From contig NC_079901.1 of NCBI RefSeq assembly GCF_024868665.1, positions 5,639,272 to 5,703,271 on the forward strand: a DNA stretch of 64,000 nt, read 5' to 3'. The notes beneath the pieces are model-generated. The model did no database searches, had not been told where the DNA came from, and was given only the letters and a program-made list of their open reading frames with translations. This DNA is from Triplophysa rosa (taxonomy: Eukaryota; Chordata; Actinopteri; Cypriniformes; Nemacheilidae). Within the stretch, counting starts at the first letter, position 1, and every line of letters begins with the position of its first letter. Positions 1 to 10,262 of this stretch are shown here, piece by piece. The position numbers were made by a program, and so were the translations under genes.

Positions 1-104
1 TTTGTATTTAGGCTACTTTTATTTTTAGCATACCATAAGTCATATGGGAACGTGTGACGGCTAACAGACACAATCAATCTGTTTTTAAATGAGTCATTAA
101 ATAG

Positions 105-281
105 GGTGCTGATAGCCCTGTGGTTGGTGTACCGACATATAGTGCCAGTGCACTTGCGGGCCAACCTGAGTTCGAATCCCGTCTCGAGCGTCATTTGCCA
201 GTCCCTCTCCCCTGTGTCTGTATCCAATGCTTTCCTGTCTGCGCTCCGCTGTCCTATGGTATTAAAGGCATAAAAAAAAAA
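105..281 (+). repeat. tRNA-derived SINE
   Basis: A pol III-type A box (TAGCCCTGTGGTTGG, 113-127) is followed about 40 bases later by a B box (GAGTTCGAATCCC, 168-180). The unit ends in a short A-rich tail (AAAGGCATAAAAAAAAAA, to about 281). The order A box, B box, unrelated body, A tail is that of a tRNA-derived SINE rather than a functional tRNA; no cloverleaf with an acceptor stem closes around it. Confidence 0.75.
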
Positions 282-1291
282 CATTTTAAGGAGCTAGATT
301 GTGGAAATGAACTTCCAACACTATCCTCTCCTCCCATTAAAATAGAACACAAGTGTGTTTATCTCACTGGGGGACTGTACAAGTCCTGTACACAAGACTT
401 CATTAATAACACGCAGATCAGCTGTGTTCTGGAGAAACAGACAGTATTTCTGTACAACCTCTGATGTTATCATCACAGGAACAAGAGTCACATATGTGGA
501 AAAGGTCTCTCTGGAAATAAGCTGTCTTTCTTAATTCTGACTTACTTGCATTAAGCTTGTCTCATCAAAGAATGAAATTCCCCAAAAACGGAAAGAAAAT
601 GTCCTTTTTGCCAAAGCACCTGGCAAAGATTATATGACCTGTCGTATGTGGATATCAGTCATGTATTCCCCGCTGTGTCATTCGGAGAGGTTGTGTGTAG
701 CACTAATCCTTCATTAACATAACCCGCTGTGTGTGCGGAAACAGGTGGGCAGGTCTTCTGCTCGACTCAATGTCTCTCCCGAGCCAGACGAAACATCTCA
801 CGTACAGAATTATGTTTGCCAACTGACCGCCCTGACTTACATAGCTTGCCAGAACAGAGATTGGGTGATTTTGTTAAGATCTGGGAGTTTTCTGCCATAT
901 TTAGTTTATGATCTACTGTCATTTTTACTGCAGATGTGGATGAGCAGTGAAAATTGTTCATGAGAAATAAATCAGCAAGTTAGTGACAGCCGGACCAAAA
1001 AAGCTAATCTATCAATGTCTGCGCATTGCTCTTTAATTTTTTCAGTAAATTATAAAGCCTTACTTAATAACATCAGCTGTATAACAGGTAAGGGGAGGTT
1101 GGGTGCCATGTTTTATAGTTATTGTCTAAAGGGGCCACACTTTTGTAACATTTTTCCTGTCATGTTTGCTTTTAATATTACCCTTTGTGGTCCATTCCAC
1201 ACAAATCCAACAGTGGTGTAGCCGAGGGTATACACTGGTGTACCCATTTCTGTATCAGTCGGGATTGTGTATACCCACTTGTGTAGTGTAG

Positions 1292-1831
1292 TGTCATGGT
1301 TCTGCCCCATCTTGTCTTGCTTTTCTTGATCTGGTGGCAGAGCCATGGCAGAACCTCTTGTTTAGTGTGGAGAGAAGCATTTTGGCCCACTTGGCCTTCC
1401 ACATGCTCTCTTCAGGTCTCGTCTCTGTTCCCGCCCCCTCTCGTCTCCTCATTATTGCTCGTTATTGGTTTCATGCCCTACACCTGTCCCCTCTTGATTT
1501 GATCCCTTATTTAATGCCCCTTTGTTCTCTGTCCTGTGCTGGTTCATTGTGTGTGTCATTCGTGTTATCTGTTTGGTGAGTTCTTGTTAGTCTAGTCTAG
1601 TCTAGTCTAGTTTAGTTATTTGTAGTTATGTCAAATGTTTAACTTTAGTCTTGTTTAAGTGTAGTTAGTCTTAGTCCTGTCATGTTATTATAGTCTCCTC
1701 TTTTGTTGTGTTACCCCCACATGGGTTTTTGTTTCATGTTTTGTAGTTATAATTAAAGTCTTTTTGTTAACCCCTTACCCGCTGTCTGCACTTGGGTCCT
1801 CTGTTCGTGTCTCACCTCCACGTTCATGACA
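1292..1831 (+). mobile_element. solo LTR (family shared with 20.0, 34.8, 49.2 and 54.9 kb)
   Basis: The sequence runs from TGTCATGGTTCTGCC to CGTTCATGACA, so it has the inverted TGTCA/TGACA ends of an LTR. A polyadenylation-like AATTAAAG lies near 1751, and the segment near 1770-1800 ending in a 'CTGCACTTGGGTCC' motif matches the 3' parts of the other LTRs in this window. No internal region follows, so this is a solo LTR left by LTR-LTR recombination or a fragment. The flanks (GTAG and GTGC) do not form a clean target duplication. A short CTAGT tandem run sits near 1591-1612. Confidence 0.75.
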
Positions 1832-1954
1832 GTGCAGGGTATGCGCAGGAATATGGCGTATATGCTCCGTAATTTTTCCATGATGTGTAATAAATGTCGT
1901 GAATAACAGGGCAAACTGAATGAAGTGCTGCCAATAATGTAGAAAACGGCTATG

Positions 1955-2382
1955 TGTCATGGTGTGGAGACAGAAACCAAACGCAGGCAGCAGTTACACA
2001 TAGACTTTATATTTACAATAAACAAAGAAAAACAAAACCCACGAGGGGGCAAAACAACACAGAACTAGGGAAGCAGAACAGAAAACGACTTGACTGGACA
2101 ATAAACTTGACTGATTTGAATAAACTGGACTCAATCATACTAAACTTGATTGATAAGAATTGCAAAGTTGCACAATGCAAAGTGCAAAACAGCATAGTAC
2201 AGCAAACATAAGGGCAATAAATAGGGAGCAAATAATGGGTGCAACAGTAGAGGGGCATGAAACAATAACAAGATAATTAATAAGAAAACGAGGGGGCGGG
2301 GTCAAGACACCAGACAGGAGAGCACATGGCACACCAAAACAAACAATGGCCACGTGCTCCCACACGAAACATGGGACTGTCA
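1955..2382 (-). mobile_element. LTR-like sequence, minus orientation
   Basis: Read on the minus strand it ends in CCATGACA, preceded by a CTGCGTTTGG segment like the 3' end of the other LTRs. On the plus strand it starts TGTCATGGTGTGG and carries the ACAAAACCCACGAGGGGGCAAAAC segment seen in the minus-oriented LTRs at 20.1 and 34.9 kb. The far boundary near 2382 (…GGGACTGTCA) is less certain and no target duplication was found. Confidence 0.5.
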
Positions 2383-3027
2383 GGATCCTCACACAAGACT
2401 AGAAAAAGCATGAACAAGATAGTCATAGTGACTATCTCAGATCTGGTCTACCTCAGCGTTCTAAAAGCGCTCATCACTCTAATGGAGGTGGCCAATCAAA
2501 TGAAGGCTTTTGACAGAAGCCCATTTCGAGGTCAGTTTACCTTTGAAAGAGCACGATGTAAGTATCTAGATGTTTAGTGTTTGATAACTGTTTTATCATA
2601 GAAATGTCATGGGTTGTCCGAGTCTAAAACACTGGCTCCGTCGCTTTCTTTCATTTCAACAGCTCTCGGGAGTTTGTGCCGTTTACTGTGGGCGTGCTTG
2701 ACGCGCGTCAACATGGTAAACGACCGATTGTAATATCCAGTCAATGTAAACTACAAAACACCGAAAGCATATCATTTACATGTTTCAAGTAATGTCAGTG
2801 TGACGAGACAAAAACATGACCAGACCTTCACTGCTAAAATGCGTGGCTTTGACTCTTTTAGGTTGTGCTTAAAACGTAAAACAGCTTTGCAAATATTTCA
2901 AATGTATTTTGAACTTAATTCTCGTTGTTTAATTCCGTTTATTATTTTAATTTGACCTGTTTAAAAAAACAATTATCTGCAACTTTTGTAATTTGATGTC
3001 TATGTCTGTACTCAAAAAGTTAAAGGG

Positions 3028-3095
3028 ATAGTTCACATTGTGCACAATGCACATTGTGAAAAGCGCTATATAAATAAAATTGAATTGAATAGTTC
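3028..3095 (+). repeat. 5'-truncated retroposon tail with 7-bp target duplication
   Basis: A fragment ending GCGCTATATAAATAAAATTGAATTGA (3035-3088), typical of the 3' tail of fish LINE/SINE retroposons, is flanked by ATAGTTC at 3028-3034 and 3089-3095. It landed inside the head of a GGGATAGTTCAC repeat. Confidence 0.6.
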
Positions 3096-4025
3096 GCTCA
3101 AAACTGAAAAATGGTGTTCTGCCCGAGTATGTCATCATGATACAGCAAACTCGTGTGAGCTGAAACAAATCCTGTTTTCCATTTAAACACACAGAGACCA
3201 GAACTAACCATTTACCAAGTTTTCCAGAAATGTCTTAACATGACACTGACACATGATAACCATCACACATCAGAGGTCACTGATTGGTCATTTTCTTGGT
3301 CCTGCTGTCATTCATCTGACACGGGTAGCTGAAAGGTCTCTTTTCACTTCCTGTTCCCACACATGTTTATTATCTCACAGTGCTCCAGTGTAACCTTATT
3401 GTGTCCAAACTACGAGAATGTGCTCACCATCACCTTTAGAATGATCCGGATGGTTTCCAGATGAAGAGGATCCTGACTTTACTGCATGCGTGTACAGCGC
3501 TAACACTGTAGGCTTTCATTCATTCTTTTATTCGTTTGTTTGTTTATTCTTTATTCTTTCTGGGTTTTCGTCTCATTTTCTTTTTGTATTTTATTCTCTT
3601 ACCTCATTTCGTGCTGGGATCCTGCAGAGAAAACTGCCCGACAGAAAGTAAATGAGAAAACTAAGGACAATAAAATGTGAACAACAACACAATGCTACAT
3701 TGTTGTTGTTTTGAAGTCAACACACAATTAATCTGCTCCCACACTGCTTTTCTGGGGAAATGGCATGCACATTTTGAGTCATCATGACGATTGAGGTTTG
3801 AGTAGCATTCCTTGCGGGTTTGACTATAACCTAAAGTATGAAAAGACAAGTGATACCATAGCAAATGTTACTTTCACATGAATACCGTAGTATATTATTC
3901 ATATATACCGGTGTTCATATAGAATTATCTACAAAACGGTTCAAATTGACATAAGAAAGAGTTTTGCTTTAAAAAGCATTGTTAGTTATTCTCTCTATTG
4001 TATTGATTGTTTATCGGTTTGATAG

Positions 4026-4189
4026 GCAATTCCATGCTGTTGAGGGTGCTGCCATCTGTGTATCCACGACAACCAGAGCCCATCCACCAGCGCATCCGTG
4101 AGCTGACGGCGTTGATGTCACAGCTGGATCAGACCGGCAGACAGCATCTGCTCCGACTGCTCCAGATGATCTCTGACCTTCATCCCCTG
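4026..4189 (+). CDS. veph1: veph1 coding exon (visible exon 1)
   Basis: Acceptor AG is at 4024-4025 and donor GTGAGT begins at 4190. The exon starts with the last two bases of a Gly codon (phase 1) and encodes 54 further codons, including [34 protein letters not shown] and [15 protein letters not shown]. These are amphipathic helices of the N-terminal armadillo-like part of VEPH1. The stop-free frame continues into the intron, which inflates a naive ORF; the family match ends at HPL. The next exon joins in phase 0. The exon providing the first base of the Gly codon lies upstream of the window. Confidence 0.93.
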
Positions 4190-5394
4190 GTGAGTGAGGG
4201 AGGGAGGGACGGACGAGCACATGACAGAATGAACGAGGGATGTGGGGATACAAACGAGTCAAGGTCACTTATTCTGGGTAACAGAGAAAGAATTTGGATC
4301 GGACGGGTGGAGATGTAAAGAGTGAGTGATTGAGCGGTCGTTTTAACACGAGTCTGCATGGTCAGACAGTTTAGTGGTGATGGACACCTGTGGCAGCGTC
4401 AAACCTGTAAAACGGATTTCGTCGAGTGTTGAAATATCAGAAAGCACGTCGTAACATAACGTTTCCCCACGGCTCTGGGTAAAGAGAGATTTACTGGAAA
4501 AGAAAACGGGGAGGCAGGATTTTGGCAGCAAGTGTCACCCGGGCTTCCTGCATTTAGATATGTTTTTTAGGGGGTGATGGGATAGCAAATAGCAGATGAA
4601 CAGAGCCAGATGTGAAGAATGCATTAGTCATGAGATATTAACAATCACAAACACAACACTGGATTATTACATTTATAGAGCGCTTTGTTGTAAAATTAAA
4701 GGGAAGGATATGAGACATTATCTTACAATGAGTCATTCTGTTATTTACACAGAAAGGGAGATTTGGAAAAAGGAAACAGAGTTTGTGAAAGCAATAAAGG
4801 CTGATAAAGTGTGCGGGAGAAACATACTGTAAATGACTAAATGTTCAACTTTTTATTAGAGAGTTACAGATTTTTTTAAATTACAAATATATGAATATCA
4901 AAAGTACTGACAGCAAATGACTACATAAAAATTTCTTTTTTCCTGTCAGTGAACAGAAAAAAAAATTGTGAATTACATTTTGTCGTATTTATGTATCATT
5001 TTAAGTTAAAGCATTACTGTAATAAAACATGCAATAGCCTTTCAAAGCTGTTATACATTTTTGGGGGGTGTTTGAATGTTAACAAAGTTTACATTTTGAG
5101 TTGAATGAAACAAGTGTAATTCAAGACATTATCAAATATTAACTGTTTGAAAAACATACTTTTTTATTTAACACACGCGTTGGTGGTACTGTATGCGGGT
5201 AAACAACATATAAAAGACTGTATAAGTATGTAACTAAGTCATAGTGTGTGTCTGCTGCTCTCCCGGCCCGTCCTACACCTCTGCCAATTCAAACGTGAAG
5301 GGTTTCACCAGAGGAAAAATAAAGGATTAAACAAATCCTGCTGAAAGGGTGTTGTTAGATTCATTTCATGCTGAAGAACAGAGGCCGACTGACT

Positions 5395-5581
5395 CACGCC
5401 TTTCTTCTCGGGCCATTTCATTGAAGTCTGCACTGGTTGTCAGGGCTGAATGTCAGTCTAGATTTCACCGATGATCTACTGTGTGTTTTCTGTAGTCTGT
5501 GACTCGCTGTGTCATAATATGAGGTCTGACTTAAGGTCATCTCTGATTTCTTTTAACACATCTATAAATTCAGATGAACTC
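5395..5581 (+). repeat. 187-bp direct repeat A, first copy
   Basis: This segment recurs at 8692-8878 (offset 3,297 bp) apparently without mismatch, and its last 129 bp recur at 10263-10391. The two full copies bracket segment B (5582-8691). The repeat is too long for a transposition target duplication and suggests a rearrangement. Confidence 0.85.
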
Positions 5582-8500
5582 TGAATTTATAGAGTTCACG
5601 ACATTATCGCATTATAACTGCTGATTCACTATACGTTTGTGTTGTTTACATTATGCATGTACACGCCGATTGCCAACAAAACACAGACATATGACTTAGT
5701 TTCACTTACCGCTTGCAGTTCGTGTCTTGCATCTTTTAGCGCTGGGCCCGCACAATCTGTCAGTTTCAAATGATCTGCATCTGTTATATTCACCGTTTAT
5801 ATAACATCCATCACTGAAATGCCGTGAACAAACAAACACACTTCAACTTCTCTCACTATCGCAAGAGTAACGAGCTGCAGCTGAAGGCCCACAACACAGC
5901 CAATCTTGACGCGGCGCAGCCAATCTCGATGGTAGCGGGTCTTCCTATCGCTCGTTGGTTGACACGTGGGTGGGCTATTTCTTTCGCCTTGCCGTGGGAG
6001 TGCTTTTCCGGGAGAATTTCCCAATAAGGGACTAAGAAAAGTTGTCCGTAATGGTTTTTCATGTTCTAAAAAAACTTTCCGAAACCTATACGAACCTTTG
6101 GGGAGTGTATCAAGCACAGAAATACTACAGAATTCGTCCAACTCATTTTTGACCCCCCGTCTGTCTCCTCCTGCCTCCCCTCTTTGATTTCTTGTAATTT
6201 GCACAAGCCTCATACTCAATGAGTAGCGCAGCCAATCCCATAAAAAGAAATACTTTATTTAGGGCCCATTTGAACAAAGGATTTAATGTTGGTTTGTATC
6301 CTATCATACACCTTTTATACTGTTTAAATTGTGTGGCTTTTTAAGGAGTGGTGCACAATAACTTTTCGTAATATATTACATATTACATACTGTATGTGAT
6401 ATATTTTTTAAAACTGTAACTAAAATTAATAAAATCAAGTATGATGTGGAATTTTTAATAATCAAAAGCTCCTGTTGCTTTGTGACAGCAGCCATCACGA
6501 CATCGTAGAGACATTTTTGACATTTTTCTTTTATAATTTGATATAAATTATGACTCTGCTGAAGCAACTTCGAAAAAGGCGATTTTTAACGCAATTTAAG
6601 CTTAGTTGATCAGAAATTTAATCATTGATCAGAAATATGCTATTTAATTGTGATCTTTGCCAGTGATTTTAGAAATATCTGCCTTCCACCATTCAAAGAG
6701 AAAAGACTGTTGACTTGCTATGATGTAAATAGCTGCCCAGAGGCGGTGCAAACATGGCCGACGAGTGGCACGACTTCCGTAAACGGACTTTGATCAAATT
6801 CGGTACTGTTTTTGTCAGCATGACTTTCCTTTGTTCATCCATGACATGACATTCTCCAAAATCAGCAAACTGGGCCAACCAGAGGGACGAACAATCAAGA
6901 ATGAAACATACCCTCACAATCTCAGACAGAAAACGCTCACTTTGTTTCTCTTTGTTTCATGTCTGTTTGGTAAACGGATACCTGCAGAGTACTTGGCCGT
7001 TCCACAATGTTTCGTAATGTGTTTGCTTTGGAGAAGGTCCACACTCTTGACCAGCTGTGATCAGAGCCACGTGGAGATGAAATGCCACGAGCTGGATGCC
7101 GTTTGGTCCGGTTACACTTTGAGTGGACCTACTCGGAGCTACCACAAGCCCATAAAAGAAAACAATCCAGGGAACATGTCACTTCTGTAGAGCGATCACA
7201 GGCCCAATGAAAAATGTGCAGACATGTATATAAGCACTTGAAGGAGATGGCCAGCGTTGAATAGAAATGGCTTCATGTGGACACTTTCCCTGCGTTCCGA
7301 GCTTTGCGAGGCTGCGTTGGCTTGTTAAACAGTCACGGGAATGTGTGCCAAATTGCTGAATTCAGAGAAAAGGTTTCTTCCTTTCATATTTTTTCAATCA
7401 CAATCAGAGGAGACAGGAGGAAAAAAGAGCAAAAGGAACAGTTTACACGGTTTTAGAAAAGCCTCACTGATCCATGAAGTGTTGAACATCGAAACACACA
7501 AAACTAGCACACGTGCTCGAACACCGCGGAGGATTGATCCGGATCGTTGTGCGGTAGATCTCAGAAGATTGCTTGAGACGGGCCAAATCGCTCCCTTTCC
7601 CCCATGTAGCGCCACATGCTGCGAAACTACATTTCTAAAGGTGTTCCTACACTGCTATACTATGAAAAAGCTATCATAGATAAAGGGATCTAAAAGATGG
7701 ATTGAATTAAGTGGGTTTTAAATAACCAAGAGGTTTCTTTGAAATGACGTAAGCGAAAAGCCCTGTGTCTTCTGAAGCAAGGACTTGTGTAAGCGGCAGT
7801 TTTTTCCCAAAGGATGTTATCACAGCAGTCCATTGTAAACCACAGAGGCATCAGTTAATCACACTGACGTTTAGAGTCGTGTGATTTTCTTTATGAGTTA
7901 AGGGGGGAAAATGGTGTAAATGCAGTCAGCTACTTTTTGGTCCTGTTTTATGTTCTTTATAAAATGGTGAAGCAAGAACGGGGTTTTATTCATGTTGTCA
8001 CTTAGGGATGTAACGATGCACTCAGCTGAAGACTCTGTATGATACACCATACTGGGTTCACAATACAATAGTATCATAGTATTTTGAAGAAAATGAAATA
8101 ACAATTAAACAAATAATATTTAAAAAAACGTTAACTTGTTATAAAATTTACATTCAAAGTTGAATTCAACCTTCTGTATGTACATTAATGAAACAGAATA
8201 GGTCTGTGACTGACTAGTTTAAGCTTAAAAGCTTCTTAAAGCTGTAACATCACAAAATAAAAGCAAAACACTATTTGATGCAGGTCACCTGTTGTCAGCT
8301 CAACCAAAAGAATGCATCGTATTGTAAAACAATTGATAACTCTATGACTCTTGTTTTGTATTGTGATATACCATGTTGTCATGTTATGATCAGTCACACA
8401 GGAATAGGACACTTGATGGAGTGCATCTGAATGAAACAGAATGTGGGCATGTTGAGAAGCTCAATGATAAAGTCACTTTACAGTAACTTCACAGTGTTTT

Positions 8501-8691
8501 TAAAAAAACGATATGCAGTGGCCACAGATGTCGGTCTGACAGATGTATATGCAGTAAATAATAGCTTCCTGAAACAATGGGAGATAGCAAATGAATGGTT
8601 GGATGGATGAATGAATGAATGAATGAATGAATGAATGAATGAAAGAATGAATGAATGAATGAATGAATGAATGAATGAATGAATGAATGAA
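5453..8691 (+). repeat. large direct duplication, copy 1
   Basis: Base for base it matches 10263-13500 at an offset of 4,810 bp. The few differences I see fall between about 5480 and 6080 (for example T/A at 5612, T/C at 5842, T/C near 5971, T/A near 6018). From about 6100 to 8600 the two copies look identical. Its first ~700 bp (about 5590-6300) resembles a dispersed cyprinid repeat I have seen but cannot name. The segment ends in a GAAT array (8600-8691). No host exon is inside it. Confidence 0.9.
8591..8691 (+). repeat. GAAT tetranucleotide array, short version
   Basis: About twenty GAAT units with one GAAAGAAT interruption. It stops abruptly at 8691, where the second copy of repeat A begins. 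Minus-strand reading frames of the 'HSFI' type are produced by the repeat and are not genes. Confidence 0.95.
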
Positions 8692-8878
8692 CACGCCTTT
8701 CTTCTCGGGCCATTTCATTGAAGTCTGCACTGGTTGTCAGGGCTGAATGTCAGTCTAGATTTCACCGATGATCTACTGTGTGTTTTCTGTAGTCTGTGAC
8801 TCGCTGTGTCATAATATGAGGTCTGACTTAAGGTCATCTCTGATTTCTTTTAACACATCTATAAATTCAGATGAACTC
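8692..8878 (+). repeat. 187-bp direct repeat A, second copy
   Basis: Matches 5395-5581 and directly follows the GAAT array. Downstream it continues into unique intron (GGGATGATGACT…), so this copy most likely marks the original host sequence. Confidence 0.8.
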
Positions 8879-9416
8879 GGGATGATGACTATAAGTTTCC
8901 TTAAGTTTTTCTCTCTCTTTCTCTCTTTGTTACTATCTCCATCATTCTTGTCTTTGAAAGCCCATGTGCTGTAGGACCAAAGGACTTGTTTATGGGATGA
9001 ATGGGTGGCTCTTGAATCAACCAATCAGAGAGCAGTAGTTCTTTACACAGCAGGATCAGAACCATAAGGGACCTGTGTTTGAAAGAGAGTGTGTCATAAG
9101 TTTTTTGTCATAAGCATTGTACAATTTTTTGGTTATTATTTTGTTATGAATAGCTTTCAACCCTCTTACACAAGTTGTTGTAAGGGAAATATCAAAATAA
9201 AAATAGAAGTGCATAAGTACTCTTAATGCTGAATAAACCCACACTTGGACACAAACTAGCTACACCTGCAATCCTGTTTTGCTCACAATTATTGGACAGT
9301 TGTTTTTATTTCATCTTCCTGTTTATTTAATACCTATTGTTAGAAAATGGTGAAAATTGTTGTTGTTTAAAGAACAAGACCTTATACCCCCGGTCTTATT
9401 TCCTCTTTCTCTTTAG

Positions 9417-9626
9417 GTGTTATCTTCTTTGGTGCCGTCTTTGATCGGCTATCTCAATGACAGTGATCTGAGTGATTCTGTCCTGAGCGTGCTGGTGAAC
9501 GTGGCTCAGGCGAGCCCCGCCTCTCTCACATCCTTCCTGTCAATCTTGAGAAGTGTGGGTCAGAAAAACCCTGCGCTGCTTGGACACATCGCTAAGATCC
9601 ACGGGGCAGTGGGTCTAACTAGTGAG
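9417..9626 (+). CDS. veph1: veph1 coding exon (visible exon 2)
   Basis: The pyrimidine-rich acceptor CTCTTTAG ends at 9416 and the donor GTGGGC begins at 9627; the exon is 70 codons, phase 0 to 0. It encodes [45 protein letters not shown] and a closing [10 protein letters not shown]. These are paired helices that continue the armadillo-like superhelix of VEPH1/melted. It is the only coding exon between the two copies of the 3.2-kb duplication, and it is present once. Confidence 0.93.
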
Positions 9627-9989
9627 GTGGGCATTTACCATCACGTTGCCATTCACTGAAGGTGGCTTCTTTCATAACAATAAAATTAATAACGCTTTAA
9701 TGACTGGTCCAAAACGAAAACGGACACTGATCTGGTGCACTGTGTTTTCACTTTAACTACAGTATTTTGAGCTTGAAATTGTCCTAATGTGGCGTTCATA
9801 ATGCAAGTTCATATAACCACCATTCCGTCCAAAAATGTGTTCTCTGTGAAACGACTTCTAAAACATGTGTCAGACATGTGCACAGACATATTACCTATAA
9901 GTCTTTGCCGTTTGATGATTTTGCTTTCTTGTTATAGTACTACCGATTTCTCATTTCTGCCTCTCGGTGGCAGGTCAGAATCTTTATTT

Positions 9990-10245
9990 CATGCAGTTCA
10001 TCTGCGGCAGACCAACATTGTTGCTGATTCATACTTGTTAAAGGTCCAGTTGAACGCGCAGTTTCTGCCAATCTCATATTAATCTTGAGTATCTTGTATA
10101 GAGTAGTTTTGCATACTTTCTATCTTCGAAGAGTATTTAGTTTGATCACATTTATAAAAGATAGATACAGCTGTACGATTATTTCCGAAAACAGACGACC
10201 TCCTGGGGGTGGGTGGGGGGGGGTGGACTAAATCACTACCACATG
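9990..10245 (+). repeat. dispersed cyprinid-type repeat fragment
   Basis: The stretch with TTGAACGCGCAGTTTCTGCC followed by TCTTGAGTATC and an ACGACCTCCTGGGGG-type G-rich end resembles sequence I associate with repeated DNA in cyprinid genomes. I cannot assign a family. It ends a few bases before the breakpoint of duplication copy 2. Confidence 0.45.
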
Positions 10246-10262
10246 ATAGTGATCTGAGTGAT

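Larger units (their letters stand above)
1..4025 (+). other. veph1: veph1 intron, 3' part (upstream of first visible exon)
   Basis: I found no coding exon here that resembles the veph1 N-terminal half. The stretch holds a SINE (105-281), a solo LTR (1292-1831), an opposite-strand LTR-like sequence (1955-2382) and a short retroposon tail (3035-3088). I see nothing recognisable in 282-1291, 2383-3016 and 3110-4010 beyond AT-rich intron. The intron ends with a rather weak pyrimidine tract and the acceptor AG at 4024-4025. Confidence 0.7.
4190..9416 (+). other. veph1: veph1 intron with first copy of the 3.2-kb duplication
   Basis: Donor GTGAGT and acceptor CTTTAG are canonical. 4190-5390 is AT-rich with nothing recognised. 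5395-8878 holds the A-B-A arrangement described separately. 8879-9410 holds nothing recognised except a pyrimidine-rich stretch near 8910-8960. Short reading frames here encode nothing I recognise. Confidence 0.85.

Noticed and set aside
105..281. Possible tRNA gene from A and B boxes
   Set aside because: No acceptor or anticodon stems pair correctly and the unit carries a non-tRNA body and A tail, so it is a SINE.
2326..2577. 83-codon frame with a helical-looking stretch (LVYLSVLKALITLMEV) considered as an upstream veph1 exon
   Set aside because: It does not resemble the veph1 segment expected before visible exon 1, and its phase and splice sites do not fit; the first part is inside an LTR-like sequence.
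6831..7190. 119-codon frame (also at 11641-12000), and 112-codon frame at 7341-7679
   Set aside because: Identical in both copies of the duplication only because the DNA is identical; no family resemblance, codon bias or splice context, and frames are open on both strands.
8489..8730. Minus-strand frames of 74-76 codons (His-Ser-Phe-Ile repeats)
   Set aside because: Pure translation of the GAAT array; the same artefact recurs at 13310-13570 and 13755-14099.
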